NCBI GenBank assembly: GCA_015143295.1
Contig: CM026570.1
Location: 9,076,047-9,140,046 of the forward strand
From: Tetracentron sinense
Lineage: Eukaryota > Streptophyta > Magnoliopsida > Trochodendrales > Trochodendraceae
Reading direction: 5' to 3'
DNA: 64,000 nucleotides
This document shows, piece by piece, positions 1 to 11,525 of the stretch. The translations under genes and the position numbers were made by a program. Under the pieces are notes generated by a model. That model saw only the letters and a list, made by a program, of their open reading frames with translations, was not told where the DNA came from and made no database searches. Every line of letters starts with the position of its first letter. Position 1 is the first letter of the stretch.

Positions 1-317
1 CTTAGCTCTCAGGGATGTTTTCTTGTTCGTCACTTATCTGCGCTTGAGTGTCGACGTCTCATGTCTGAACGGGGGCCTAGACCTCCGTAGACTATGTATC
101 TTTTGTTTAGTTTTTTAAATGATATCTCCATCTTCAAAAAAAAAAAAAAAGGTAATAAAAATACAATGTACGCCTTTTTTTTTTTTTTTGATAAATATGT
201 TAAAAGCATGCCGTAATAAAAATGCAAAGCACAAAGCATGACCTTTTAGGTGTCTACAGAATCAAGACAAGTAGATTTAGACAATCTGAGTATGGCCCAA
301 CATCTTCAATTAGCTGC
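1..317. other. AT-rich stretch without a recognisable gene
   Basis: There is no coding signal here, only A- and T-runs near 137-150 and 175-189. The first 100 bases have a more mixed composition and could be the 3' tail of a retroelement that starts outside the window, but I see no motif that proves it. Confidence 0.4.
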
Positions 318-995
318 TAGGTTCTTCTTAGACTAAGGAATACATTGTTATGTGTAAATCTTTTGCAAAATAACTTAGGATTTTCAACAGTTAAACAAAC
401 AACCTCAAACCTTACTTCTCTTAAACATTCGTTTGAAATTGTTACTAAAATGATTATTATGTTTTTAACATATTTCCCTAAAAACTAAGGTTAGATATTT
501 TAACTTTAAGGGTTATTGAATCTTAACCATAATTAAAAGGAATTAAAAGGAAACACGTTAATTTTAAATATATATATATATATATATATATAAACGAAGG
601 TTAGATGCATTAGTGAATCTTAATCACAGTTAAAAATGAGTTAAAAGGGGATACATTAATTTTAAAAAACAAAAACCAAGGTTAGTTGCTTTTACCTTAT
701 GGATTGGTGAATCTTAGCCACAATTAAAGGGAGTTAAAAGGGGGCACGTTAATTTTTTTCTTCTAAAAACCAAAGTTAGATAGTCAAAACTTATTAACCA
801 TGGTTTAAGAGCTGTTAAAAAACTTTGTAAAGTTATGAAATCTGTTAAGGGCATAATAGTCATTTTAGTAACAATTTCAAACGAAAGTCTAACGGAAGTA
901 AGGTTTGAGATTGTTTGTCTAACTGTTGGAAAACCATGAGTTAATTTGCAAAAGGTTTACAAATAACAGTGTATTTGCAAACTAAGAAGAACCTA
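318..995. mobile_element. Inverted-repeat (foldback/MITE-like) element
   Basis: The left arm (about 318-460) and right arm (about 848-995) are degenerate reverse complements of each other. Both begin with TAGGTTCTTCTTAG and share a segment reading TTCGTTTGAAATTGTTACTA on the left and its complement on the right. The middle (about 481-790) holds three imperfect tandem units of 70-100 bp. Each carries a GAATCTTAACCACAATTAA-like core followed by a run ending in ACACGTTAAT. I saw no convincing TSD and no transposase, so the superfamily is unknown. Confidence 0.6.
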
Positions 996-1192
996 GTATC
1001 TAATATGCAAAAACTCATTTCTATTTTTTTAGGTCTCACGTGTATGAGTGAGAGTTAAAGTCGTTTCGGACAAGAATACCCCTCTGCGGCCTGTGCACAT
1101 AAAGAAAAAACAAAGACAAGAAAAGAGGAAGAAGAAGAGGAAGAGAAAAAAAAAGATGGGTACCAGTATACTTGTGTGTTTAATATACTGTT

Positions 1193-1977
1193 TTTTTTTA
1201 GGTATCTGCACGTGTATATATGAAGTTAAACTATTTTTGGACCAATATACCCTTTTGTACATAGAAAAAGGAGGAAGAAAATGAGAAGAAATACGAAGAA
1301 TAAATAAAGAAGGAAGAAGATGAAGACTCTATCGAAACCAATATGCCCTTCTTCTACTCTACTATTCTTCTAGTAAAATCGAAACTACACTTTATTGTTC
1401 ACAAAGAAAGGAAGAAGAAAAATAATGAAGAAGAAATAGGAAGAAGAAGGGTTACGGGAAGAGGAATTTTTTTTTTTCGATTTACATGTCTATAAAAAAT
1501 CAATTTTTTTTAAAAAATTTCGATAATCTATTGGTTTGTATTACTATATCCAAAAAAGATAGGTATATCGAATATTTATTTTGAAATTCGATATATCTAT
1601 AAAAAAAAAAAAGATCTATCGAATTTTTTTCTTTGATTTATTGATGTTTTTCTCGATTTATCATTTTTTTTTTGTGAAACCTAATCGAAATTTAGCTTTA
1701 TCAATCCTCTTCCTGTAACCCTTCTTCTTCCTATTTCTTCTTAATTATTTTTCTTCTTCCTTTCTTTGTGAACAATAAAGTGTAGTTTCGATTTTACCAG
1801 AAGAATAGTAGAGTAGAAGAAGGGCATATTGGTTTCGATAGAGTCTTCATCTTCTTCCTTCTTTATTTATTCTTCGTATTTCTTCTCATTTTCTTCCTCC
1901 TTTTTCTATGCACAAAAGGGTATATTGGTCCAAAAATAGTTTAACTTCGTATATACACGTGCAGATACCTAAAAAAA
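1193..1977. repeat. Long near-perfect palindrome
   Basis: Arms 1193-1464 and 1706-1977 pair around position 1585 with no net insertion or deletion over about 272 bp. In one 130-bp stretch I counted only two mismatches. The spacer (1465-1705) is AT-rich with several TCGAT and TCGAA motifs. Arm ends read AGGTATCTGCACGTGTATA. A weaker copy of the arm start lies just outside at about 1031-1110, suggesting an older or larger element. Such a structure fits a non-autonomous foldback transposon, and its transcript would form a long hairpin. No coding capacity is evident. Confidence 0.8.
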
Positions 1978-2854
1978 TAAAACATAGAAAAGTAAACTTA
2001 TTTTCAGTTTTTTTTTCCAAAGGTGAGGCCCAAACAAGGCATTCTCCCATCCCCATATATTGGCATAACCCGACCCTTTTGTGTAAAAAAACTGTGTTTG
2101 TAAATGTAATATGACTTTATTACCCTCCTTCCCTCCCCCCCAACCGAAAAAACAAAAAACAATTGTAATATGGCTTGGAGGTGTCAATTGGCCTGCATAA
2201 TTAGGGCTAGGCTATGCCTTGGATGATTGAAGCCCGGACTTGACAAAACCCGATCTTTGATATATTAATTATTTTAAAAATAATATTTATTTATTTTTGA
2301 AATCTAAGGATAGAAATATTATGGGTATTTTTTACTTTATATAATAATATTTTATATATATTTTAATTATGTTTTTAAAAGAAGAAAAAATATGTTACCA
2401 TTTTATAAGCCCTAGCTTGATCAAACTCATGTTAGGCCTCTAACGAGGTTGGATCACAGCATTGAACTTAGAGAGTTTTCTTAGAGTTCAATCGAACCCA
2501 CGGGCCAACACGTGTCCCTTTTAACCCCTATTAATTATGATTAAGATTCACTAACCCTTGAAGTTCAAAAATATAACCTTGGGTTTTAGAAAAAATATAT
2601 TAACCCTAAGGGTTAAAAATTCTTATTCAAAGTTAAAAATTTTCATTTGCTTGTTCTAAAAATCAAGGTTATATTGTTGAACCCTAAGGATTAGTGAATC
2701 TTAACTATAATTAATAAGAGTTAAAAGGGAAACATGTTGGCCTACAAGCTCAATCACAATTGGTTGTGATTTGATCTTGGCTCTCACTAGGACTTGATTC
2801 CGTTGGATCCTACAAGGTTTGGGCCGATCCTGGACTCAATACTTTTCACTTACC
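1978..2854. other. Non-coding stretch with copies of a dispersed TTAAC-rich repeat
   Basis: No gene is visible. Around 2510-2740 there are two inverted, degenerate copies of a dispersed repeat, with TTAACCCCTATTAATTATGA on one side and GAATCTTAACTATAATTAAT on the other. The same repeat recurs near 13580, 26330, 30300, 40520, 62330 and 63220. Confidence 0.45.
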
Positions 2855-3892
2855 CTATGTTTAGTTGCTTAAAAACAAGAAAACAAATTTTAGACAAAAC
2901 ACAACTAAAAGTTGTATTAGAAATCCAAAATTTTCTTTTATTTTCTATGTTTTCACCTATTTTCTCGGCAACCAAACTGTCGCGCCCCAAAATACCCCTT
3001 AGGAGTTAAGGGATACTTTAGAGGTGACTATTCGTACCTGTCAAACCATCCTGTGATGAACAAAGTGGAACATAATACAATAATGACAATAATCAGAGTG
3101 CGGAAACTCAAACATGAGTACGGAAGCGTAAACCACTTTTTCTTTTCATAATCCATCTCAGTATTCCAAGTTTACGTATACAAAGGTGGACATGCCCACC
3201 TATCAAAATACAAAATAGGAAAAACCTCACAACTCTCTCTACTAACAGTAGTCTAAATAGGGTCACATGTCTTGATCTCTATACTCCTGTGACTGCATTG
3301 GGATAGGTGGCTCTCTCTCCTCTACATACTGTTCCTCAACCCAAGGCTCAGGATTGAGGGCATCCACGGTACCTGCCGACATAAAAGTACGGCTGAGTAT
3401 GGAATACTCAGCGAGTACAAGCTATTAGCTAACCACAGCAATAACAATCATGCAAAGGTAACAGGATATAATTCATCATATCAATTTATAAAATAACAGT
3501 AACATATGACATTCATAGCATTGAAAGTATAACAATGTAATAATCTTAACATGCTTGGATGAATGCGAAAACTTCGGTAAAATTCGTACTTTAAAAGTCA
3601 TGTCTTATTCTTGAAAATAGTCTTTCGTACTTCTTTTAAAACTTGCTTGTCAATGTTTGAAAACTTGTTCTTGTCTTGGTCTTGTTCGTAAGGATCACAC
3701 ATAATTGTCTTGTCTTGCTTGAAATTACTTGTCTTGCTTGTTTTTGTCATGACTTGACATGTTCTTGACTTAACTTGCTTATTTTCTTGTGAGCCACATG
3801 TTAATGTCATTGAAGCGACTTGTGAGCCGGGAACGTAAGTTCCCTTCAGTGAAATATATAATAATATAGAAAATGGTACACCAACCTCCTTG

Positions 3893-4063
3893 TTTTCTTG
3901 TGAGTCAGGTATGACGCATCTTACGCTATGCCCTACCCTTGATCGGCCCGATGTCCGGCTTTATCATTCATGCTTGTCTTTCTTGTGAGCCAGGTATGAC
4001 ATATCCTACGGATATGCCCTACCCTTAACCAGTCCGATGTCTAGCTTTATCATTCGTATCGTA
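3893..4063. repeat. Tandem duplication inside the solo LTR
   Basis: Two units of about 80-90 bp each begin CTTGTGAGYCAGGTATGAC and continue through TATGCCCTACCCTT to CTTTATCATTC. They are clearly homologous with scattered substitutions. Confidence 0.7.
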
Positions 4064-5057
4064 AATCACATTTCATGTTCTTGGTCGTGTTCATATACTT
4101 ATATAGGGAAAATCTCGATTAATGCATGCATGTGTACTTATGTGTGTGTGTGGCAATCGTGACGACCACGATGACATAAACAATTTAAGAAAAGGCATAT
4201 GACATTTTAATTCTCAACATGATCATGAATGAGAGAAATTAGACAAAAAAATAAAACATTGAATCAAGGTTAACACTTTAGGAAGGATTACTCAATTCAT
4301 ACTTGCATTATTATTCTTTAAATTTACTAATTTCTCATATGTGCATTTCATCAAATACTTGGTGTGCAACTTATTCATAACCATTTATTCGAGTTTTTAG
4401 TTCGTGCATTTCATCAAACATTACACATGCGTTTGTTATTTGTACAATGTCCTTCCAACATTCTCCATCACACAATATTCATCACACAATACGGCATCCA
4501 ATCGCCTAAACCCCTCATCCATTCATACATCTCACCATTCATATTTATCTTGTTTATATTTAGGGAAAATGACATATTTCAAGGGAAAAGAAGAACACAA
4601 GATTAACATCATCATTTTCAAGAGAAGAATATAGATTATTGCTAAACTAGGTAGTAGGGTGTACTAACCTTGAATATTTCTCCCAATGTTAAAGAAAACT
4701 CCTTTGATTTGGAGTTCAAGCTTGAGGAGGAAGCACACTTGAAGATCAATGCTTGATCTTGAGAACTCTTGGGTAGAAAACCCTCAAATCTTTGATAGAG
4801 AGGTCCCACTTGAGACAGTGTACCAAGCTTGAAATAGGGGAAGATCCACCTTGATTTGAAAAATGATCAAACCTTGCAATGGTGAGAGGGATCTTCCCTT
4901 GATCTTCTCCTTCTTTTTACCACAACCCTCAATCTTCTTTCTCTTCCTCTCTCAATCTCCTCTTTCACTCTCGCCAAAAACCCCCAAATGCATCTCTATT
5001 TATAAGCCAACGGTTTTAACCCTTGATTTCGGGTCTTTAAAAAAATAGAGTTCCGCG

Positions 5058-5312
5058 ATGACGATCGATCGTCGATCTTGGGACGATCGATCATCCACAC
5101 TCCAGTAAGCTTTCTCAGATTTCTATCTTCAGACAATTGATCGTCGGTGTTGGGCGATCGATCGTCCAGCTTCCCGAAAGCCATTAAATTTCTGGATTCA
5201 GGGCAATCGATCATCGAGTTTTGGACGATCGATCGTCCAAGTTCTAGTAGATTGCCCAAGTTTCTGGGCTCGTGACGATCGATCGTCGTCATGTGGCGAT
5301 CGATCGTCAAAC
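5058..5312. repeat. Degenerate tandem array rich in ACGATCGATCGTC
   Basis: The self-complementary core ACGATCGATCGT and close variants occur about eight times in 255 bp, paired within repeat units of roughly 70-75 bp. Between the cores the units differ but keep phrases such as TTTCT(G/A)GA and TTCAG. The array lies near the 3' end of the solo LTR. Its role is unknown. Confidence 0.7.
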
Positions 5313-5525
5313 CTAGTTTTTTCCTCTCTTTTCACCTGCAGACCCCTTGGGGTATTTCCAACTTTTTTTTCAACATTCTTAGGGTCTTAAACCCCCTTGT
5401 TCATGCTGTTCATACAGTACCGACCTCCAATTTCCTCATAATTTATTAATTGGATTACGTGAAAGTCCAATTGGTTATGAAAACACTGTTCATTAGGTAC
5501 GAGACGCTACACAAACATAACATTA

Positions 5526-5855
5526 GGGTGCGTTCGTTTGGTGAGAAAGTGAGGAAAAGTAAAAGAAAATTGAGTTTTCTTGTACTTTTTTTGCGTTCGG
5601 TCTGCAAGAAACACACTTTCATTTTCTTGCACTTTTTCAAAAATGACAAATTTTCTCTTAAAAACATCATCCATCTTTTGATGGTTGTTTTGAAAGAAAA
5701 TTTTAGTATCTTTTTTTTATGGCTGTTTTGATTTTGAAAGAAAATTTTAGTATCTTTTTTTATGGCTGTTTTGATTTTGAAAGAAAATTTTAGTTTCAAT
5801 TATTTTATTTTATTTTATTTTCTTTAACCTATTTTCTCGCCAAACGAACACACCC
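5526..5855. mobile_element. MITE with terminal inverted repeats
   Basis: The left end GGGTGCGTTCGTTTGGTGAG and the complement of the right end GGGTGTGTTCGTTTGGCGAG differ at two of 20 positions. Inside (about 5685-5795) an A/T-rich unit containing GAAAGAAAATTTTAGTATC is repeated two to three times. There is no coding capacity. The element sits a few bases from the edge of the LTR-split MITE. Confidence 0.65.
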
Positions 5856-6955
5856 AGGATTAATGGGTTGGACAACACCTAGCCCTAAATATGACACCCG
5901 CCTCTTATCTAAAAAGGCAAAGTTGTACCCTAACTAGGGAGGCCCAAAATAACAAACCTTTGTTAAATTGATAGTAAAAAGATTTGGTGTACACATAGTG
6001 TAATGGTTCATTTTAAATAGGAAAATTCAACTTTAATATATACCAATATAGGCTTGAGAAAATACCCTAAAGCAGTTCAATTTTAGTGGTGTCTGGTTCG
6101 CCTATTTTGAGTTTTGTTTAGTCTCATATCCTCTGCACCGACATTAGTTTTCTTCTTTGGGGGCATATCCAAATATCTAATGGAGGTGTCAAATCTTAGA
6201 TTGGTTCTCAAGGATTGTCATGCATATGATCAATTGATCTATTAACAAAATTCAAATCTTACTTCCAGTACCAACACATCGGCCTGCTTGGATAAACTTC
6301 TCTAAAAACATAAACTTTTTAAGCAATAACTTATCCAAAATACGTCCTTAAAAAGGATGCATAAATGAATGCTTGATTTGCATAGGAAAATCTATTTTTC
6401 AAAAATTAGAAGTCAAATTTGTATTTAGTTTGCACTCACAAAAAGCTAATCTCTTTTAAAAACATTTTTTTACTTCCGTTCATAAATTCTCTTGCCATTC
6501 TGCCAACTTCCTGCAAAGTCGATTACCGACTTTCCAGAAAAGTCATCTCCAGCTAACTTTTCATAAAGTTCAATTTTATTTTTTTTTACTTTTGACTTCA
6601 CTTGGAAATTAAAAATCGAACAACAAACCATATACTATAACGGTCGATTTTTCACTTCTACCGATCCAAAAATCGGTACAAGTCCTCCCAGAAACCTATC
6701 CAAATATAGCCACCATGGCAAATCCGAAAAGTCATTGCTAAGATTAAAATTTGCCACCTTCAATAACCCTAAGCGTATCTTGGGCTGCCTATGGAGTTTG
6801 ATTCAGTCCAAGGCTCCAAACCACCCTTCCATGAGGGAGTTAGGTCCTAGGTCTAGCTCATATTGGGGTAATTAAGGTTCCTTCTGAAGGTGTGTGTGGC
6901 ACACTATGGTCTGTGGGTGTTGTAAACATAATTATAGTTTATTAATAGGGTTGCA
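5856..6955. other. Intergenic, nothing recognised
   Basis: About 1.1 kb without a convincing reading frame, inverted repeat or tandem array. Composition is ordinary AT-rich plant intergenic DNA. Confidence 0.5.
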
Positions 6956-7577
6956 CTCAAGCCAAGCTAGCTTGATGGCTTAACTCAACTCGGCTTTGAG
7001 CTAAGCTCAAGCCAGCATTTCAGGCTCAAATGGATCAAGCCAAGATTTTATTTGAACTCGAATGTTTAAACAATCCAAGCTCGAATCAGACCCTATTTGA
7101 TTCGGCTCGACTTGTTTAAGACTTGTTTAAGACTCAGTTCAACTTGAACTTGACTCAACTCGAAATATATATACAATATATTTTAGCAATGGTACTTATA
7201 TTAATACAAAAAAGGTAAATAAGTTAAAGTAAGTCTGATCCAACTCTCTACTCTTTAAATTGAATGATTACTCCCAAATCTTATTTTCATATACGAATAT
7301 ATCAGTTTTTTATAATTTCTTGTATTATTATTTATTAAAATTATGTAAAATTAAACAAAATAATTACGTGAATCAAGCTTGAGCCAACCCGAGCTTGGCT
7401 TGGCTTAAATGAAGTTTGAGCTCGAACAGAGCTCGAGCTCGATCAAGCTTGTCCAAGCGAATCTCAGCATAAACATTTGAGCTCGAATCAAGCACAAGCT
7501 GAGCTCGAGCATGTTCAAGCCAAGCTCAAACATGACCAAGTTCGGCTCAGCTCAGCTCGAAAACACCCCTCTCTTTA
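6956..7577. mobile_element. GAGCTCGAGC-rich element, hAT-like termini
   Basis: The left end reads TAGGGTTGCACTCAAGCC and the right end, complemented, reads AGGGGTGTTTTCGAGC. Both subterminal regions are packed with alternating GAGCTCGA and CAAGCTTGA motifs, with an AT-rich middle. The same architecture recurs at 46864-48117. TSDs are not clear here. Confidence 0.5.
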
Positions 7578-7590
7578 TAGTTGGATATTG

Positions 7591-7797
7591 CTAACCACAC
7601 TCTCCCCTTTTTTCAGCAAAAAGAATGATTTTGTGGTGAGGCAAACAACTGCACAGCACAAAATTCCTTGCCCTTAAAATTAAGAAGAGAGTGCAATAGG
7701 AGGAGAGTAAGACAAATTTTGGGGTGGGGCAAACAACTGCTTCACACAATCATGCCCTTAAAAGGGGATAGTGCAATACGGGGAGAGTGTGGTTAGC
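7591..7797. mobile_element. Short MITE with 18-bp perfect terminal repeats
   Basis: GCTAACCACACTCTCCCC at 7591-7608 is matched exactly by its reverse complement at 7780-7797. Inside, a unit with GGCAAACAACTGC(A/T) and CCTTAAAA is repeated twice. No coding capacity. Confidence 0.65.
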
Positions 7798-7953
7798 ACT
7801 CCCCTTTCTAGTTTACTTGGTCATTGTTTTTCTTGAATCTCTTTTGGTCATGGGATCCACTAACAGGAGACGTGTGTGCATGTTGAACCTTGAAGCCTTA
7901 CAGTACTGCTGTTCATCTTTGTGAATTTATAATGACCTAGAGAGTTATTGCAG

Positions 7954-8188
7954 TTTCAGATATCTGAACGAACTCCAGAGAACATCTGGGAATAAAATTG
8001 TTTGGATGCAAGGGCAGGCGATGGAGACGTACACCGGCATAATCCCATACCTCTACGGTGTGGCTCAACGAGTCCGCCGCCGGTGGGGATTTCAGAAGCT
8101 TGGGATGGAAGAAGAACCCTTTAATTTGGTTAATCGCAGATTCCGAATTGCTGGTCTTGCCGTCATTTTTTCTAGGAAGAGAGCTTGA
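7954..8188 (+). CDS. Possible terminal exon of an unrecognised gene
   Basis: An open frame runs from a plausible acceptor (TTATTGCAG ending at 7953) to a TGA at 8186-8188. An in-frame ATG at 8006 would give 60 residues, and a second ATG at 8021 gives METYTGIIPYLYGVAQRVRR at the start. Codon use is richer in GC than the flanks and the peptide is basic with no low-complexity runs, which is why I list it. I do not recognise the family. No upstream exon is evident in the repeat-filled 7 kb before it. It may be a small gene, the last exon of a disrupted gene, or chance. About 80 bp after the stop the sequence becomes AT-rich, like a 3' UTR. Confidence 0.3.
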
Positions 8189-8762
8189 TAAGGCAGATGA
8201 TTAAGGTGCTAAGCTGTGTTCATCTGTAATTACATTATCAAATTATTATTCTTTCATTGTAACTAATATATTCTCCATTGTTGTATTGATTTTAACAACT
8301 TTCCATAAGAGGGTTGGGATTTAATTGAGTGTTTTTTTTTTTACTGTTCTTGGATGATCGACTGTCCTCATTTCATTGATATTATTATATGTCGCCTAAT
8401 AGAAGTACCCTGGTGTTCCACGGTGAGATCCGGCATTAATTCATTACCCTAATGTGAACATATTAATTGAATGTTAACCCAATGCAGAATTATTTTTGTC
8501 CTAGCTCTTATTGTGAATGCAACACCTTTAGCTGTTACCCTTCAACCATGTCAAAAACAAAAACAAAATTTTCAAACCAGAAATTTATGATTTACACTTT
8601 GGTAGCCTAACATTTCTTTATTTAATCTTACAATAATTAGATAATGACACATTTATGGGACAAATTTATGGTCCCACCTCAACTCCCAGCAACAAACGTT
8701 AAATATCACTTTCCCATATAAATTAACCGTTTACAGAAGTTATAAGGAGAGTCACACACACC
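8189..8762. other. AT-rich intergenic, nothing recognised
   Basis: No reading frame or repeat structure is visible. The first 150 bases could be the 3' UTR of the uncertain exon that ends at 8188. Confidence 0.4.
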
Positions 8763-8850
8763 GTGGCTTAGCTCAGTGGTGCTGTATCCCCTCACTAGTA
8801 GGATGAGGTTTTGGGATCAATCCTAAGGGTGTGTTGGTTGTCTTGCCACC
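8763..8850 (+). mobile_element. tRNA-derived SINE, 5' portion
   Basis: GTGGCTTAGCTCAGTGGTGC matches the tRNA D-arm/A-box pattern. About 45 bases on, TTTGGGATCAATCC resembles a degenerate B-box. The following GTGTGTTGGTTGTCTTGCCA matches the body of another copy on the opposite strand at 12886-13047, which argues for a SINE and not a tRNA gene. The 3' part is interrupted by a MITE cluster. Confidence 0.6.
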
Positions 8851-9560
8851 CTTAGCTAAGGGTTTGACATCAGTCTCAAGGAACAATTCTCTATTTCCTA
8901 AGGGTCTGTTTGGTATCGTTCGTTGGAAATGATTTTTCTTATCCCGGGAACAGAAACAGTCTAAACGCATTTGATAAGTCATTTTTATGAAACTATTTTA
9001 AGAATCGTCCTACTGTAGGCACAATTTTTAGGGAACAAAAAAAAAATTGATTTTCAGAATCAATTCTAAAAAACACATTTAAAATGAACTAGATAAGCAT
9101 CAAAATTGACGAGATAAATGAGACATAATAAAAAAAATTGGTATTTTATGATACCATATTTAATGCCTAATACAATTTTATTTAATATTTTTTTCTTTTT
9201 TTCATCCAAACGTAATTTTGTTATTTCTTTTCTTCGTAATTAATGTTAACTGATAGTTACCAAATGCATTCCTACTACAAAATTGATTATAAGAATAAAA
9301 ACTTATAAGAATTAATTCTTTTTCAGAATGAGAGAATCACCAGAATTGATGTAAAATAGCCCCTAAGGTCTGTTTGACATCACTCTTAAGGAACAATTCT
9401 CTATTTACTAGAAATAGGAACTTTTGAGTACTTTCTATTTGTAGGGAATAAAAAATTGTTCATTGGGATTGATGTCAAATGGGGCCTAAATTTCTATTAT
9501 CATAGAATAGAGAATTATTCATTGGGAGTAATGCCAAACGAGCCCTAAGCTTCCAAGGCT
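8851..9560. mobile_element. Nested MITE cluster
   Basis: A 34-bp segment (8863-8896) recurs with two or three changes at 9373-9406. Between the two lies an insertion of about 470 bp, starting GGTCTGTTTGGTATCGTTCG and ending with a partly complementary AATTGATGTAAAATAGCCCC. The outer element ends near ATGCCAAACGAGCCC at about 9530. This reads as one non-autonomous element inserted into another of the same broad type. Confidence 0.5.
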
Positions 9561-11261
9561 AAACCTTCACTAAGTGACACTTGTAAGCACCCAATTTTTA
9601 CACTCTGATCAACTAAACCTTAGACCTAAACCTAGGTCTAACCCTAGCCTAGCCCTAGGCAAAGTCGTATGGGCTCAAGACCCTTTTCAAGTCCAAAACT
9701 CTAAAAATAGATAAAACTCTGTTTTTGGGCCCAAGCATGGGCCCACTAAGCCCAATCCAAGTGGAACCCACCTCACTCATTTTAAAATTCAAATTTTGGA
9801 GCCAATTCTCAAAATGGCAAAACCATTTTTGCCTTTCCCACATGTGTGGTGGTTAGGCCCAAAAAAAATAAACAAAACAAAAGTTTAAAATTCAAAATAA
9901 ATTTTTTTTTAATAATAATAATAATAACACAAAAAATATAAAAAAAACAAAAAAAAAACCATTATTTTTAGGGGGGGTGGGACCCACCCTAAACCAAATA
10001 AAAAATCAAAACAAAAAAAAAAAAGGAGAAAAGAATTTTGAATATACATATATAGAAAATAAAATTTTTTTTTATAATAATAATAAGTAAAAAATTAAAA
10101 AAAATTAAAAAAAAAGAGAAAAGGGGGATTTTTTTTAGGTGGCCACCCTTGTTTGGCAAAGCCAACAAGGGTGTTGGCCCGTCCATATAAGGCAAACCAT
10201 AACACAAAAAAAAAAAAAAAAATTTAAAAACTTTACTATTCATCGTCTTCCTCAGGAGGACGATGACAGTCCGTCCTCTCTCCTGCTCCCCTGTTGCCTG
10301 CCACCTCCAGACTTTGTCTCCCACGCCTAATGCCACACCCTCCATCCTTATCCATTTCCTTCTATGCTTCTATAAATCCACCGGAGCTACTGTGGGAAGG
10401 GGGGGGGGGGGTTTTCAAAAAATCAAAATTTTTACGGATTCGGCCAACCTTACTTTTACCTCCTTTAGTCTTCAACCTTGACTCTAAGAACATCCTTACT
10501 CCTTAAAAGTTCTCCAAACTTCACAGCACCACCCATAGTCATCACCCATCTCTACTGTTCAAAACAAGAAAACCAGTTTTTTTTTCTACAGTAGCCCAAC
10601 ATCCAGCCCATTCCTCACCTTTCCTAAGCTCCTGAATCCCATCCATCTAGGTCTTAGACCACATCCTAACCCCCGTGTAGCCTCCACCAACTCACCTTAG
10701 GCAGCCACCACAGCCTCGTTCCGCCGAGACTCCACCACGAGCATAAGGCACAGGGTACATAACCCACCTCGATCCCCTCTTTTATTTACTGTTATTCTCA
10801 TTGTAAGGGACCCCTGGTCCCATTCCAGGGGTCCCCATTTTGTTTTTTTAGTAGCTCAAACAAAAACAAAAAAACAATAGGCGGGGCGTCTCTCTTTGAT
10901 GCGTGGCCACGGGCACACGCCCCCACCACCATGGGCCCCCGTTCAAGGTCATCCATAATGACTGGGGGGTCCTCAATCCATGAGGAACCCCCTGGTTCTT
11001 CTGGTTTTACCATCCAAATAAGCCAAAACAAAGTTTTCAAAAAACAATTTCAAAAAAAATCAGTTTCGGATAGCTGCTTTTAACCCCGGTTTAACCATGG
11101 TTAGACCCAGTCTTGGCAAAAACCGAGGCCATGGGTAGATTCACCATACTCCAGGCTATCCCCTTGTACAATTTCATCCCCTAACTCGCACTCTAACCAT
11201 AGTTAAATCGACCCCAAAGTAGGGTCGACAGTGTGAAAATCTGTGCGACGGGGTGACTTTG

Positions 11262-11525
11262 AGCCACTGTGGAGCCCACATACGGCATCCCCTTGGGCCC
11301 TAGAAGGGCCCAAATTGTTGCCCTCATAGCAGGCTTCGCGACCATGGTCTCGGATCCCCCGGGGGTTGAGCCAATCAGCGGAAACATTGCCACAAAGTTT
11401 GAAACAAAATCTGTTTTTGGTGGAAATCGTCATTTTATGTGGTGTTTTTCGGAATAACTTTGGGCCACTGTGGGGCCCACATACGGCATTCCCTTGGGTC
11501 CCACAAGGGCCCAAATTGTTCCCCA
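11262..11525 (+). repeat. Duplicated block inside the 3.3-kb solo LTR
   Basis: Segments at about 11262-11330 and 11453-11525 share GGCCCACATACGGCAT, CCCTTGGG and GGGCCCAAATTGTT in the same order with few changes, about 193 bp apart. The intervening part carries GATGGTCTCGGAT-type phrases also seen at the end of the second unit. Confidence 0.7.

Larger units (their letters stand above)
2978..5511. mobile_element. Solo LTR, 2.5 kb, probably Ty3/Gypsy
   Basis: The element starts TGTCGCGCCCC and ends GACGCTACA, so it has TG...CA ends. It is flanked by identical 5-bp direct repeats CAAAC (2973-2977 and 5512-5516), the signature of retroviral-type integration. No gag or pol reading frame and no second LTR is present. 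It is best read as a solo LTR left after recombination between two LTRs. The interior has a duplicated segment at 3893-4063 and a GATCGATC-rich array at 5058-5312. Confidence 0.8.
2855..5519. mobile_element. MITE split by a solo LTR
   Basis: The left terminus at about 2855 reads TATGTTTAGTTGC. The right terminus at about 2964-2977 plus 5517-5519 reads GGCAACCAAAC then ATA, its imperfect complement. Related elements are at 19918-20063 and 40914-43366. The element would be about 130 bp without the LTR sitting in its right terminus. It has no coding capacity and its superfamily is unassigned. Confidence 0.6.

Noticed and set aside
5455..5799. Lys/Phe-rich open frames on both strands
   Set aside because: They come from A/T-rich tandem units inside a MITE and have no domain or codon signal.
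8763..8850. A tRNA gene on the plus strand
   Set aside because: Only the A-box arm is convincing. There is no acceptor-stem pairing or proper anticodon arm, and the B-box is degenerate. The following body matches another copy, so SINE is the better reading.
9989..10345. 118-residue minus-strand open frame
   Set aside because: Mostly Phe, Ile and Leu from A-runs and T-runs within the solo LTR; no family resemblance.
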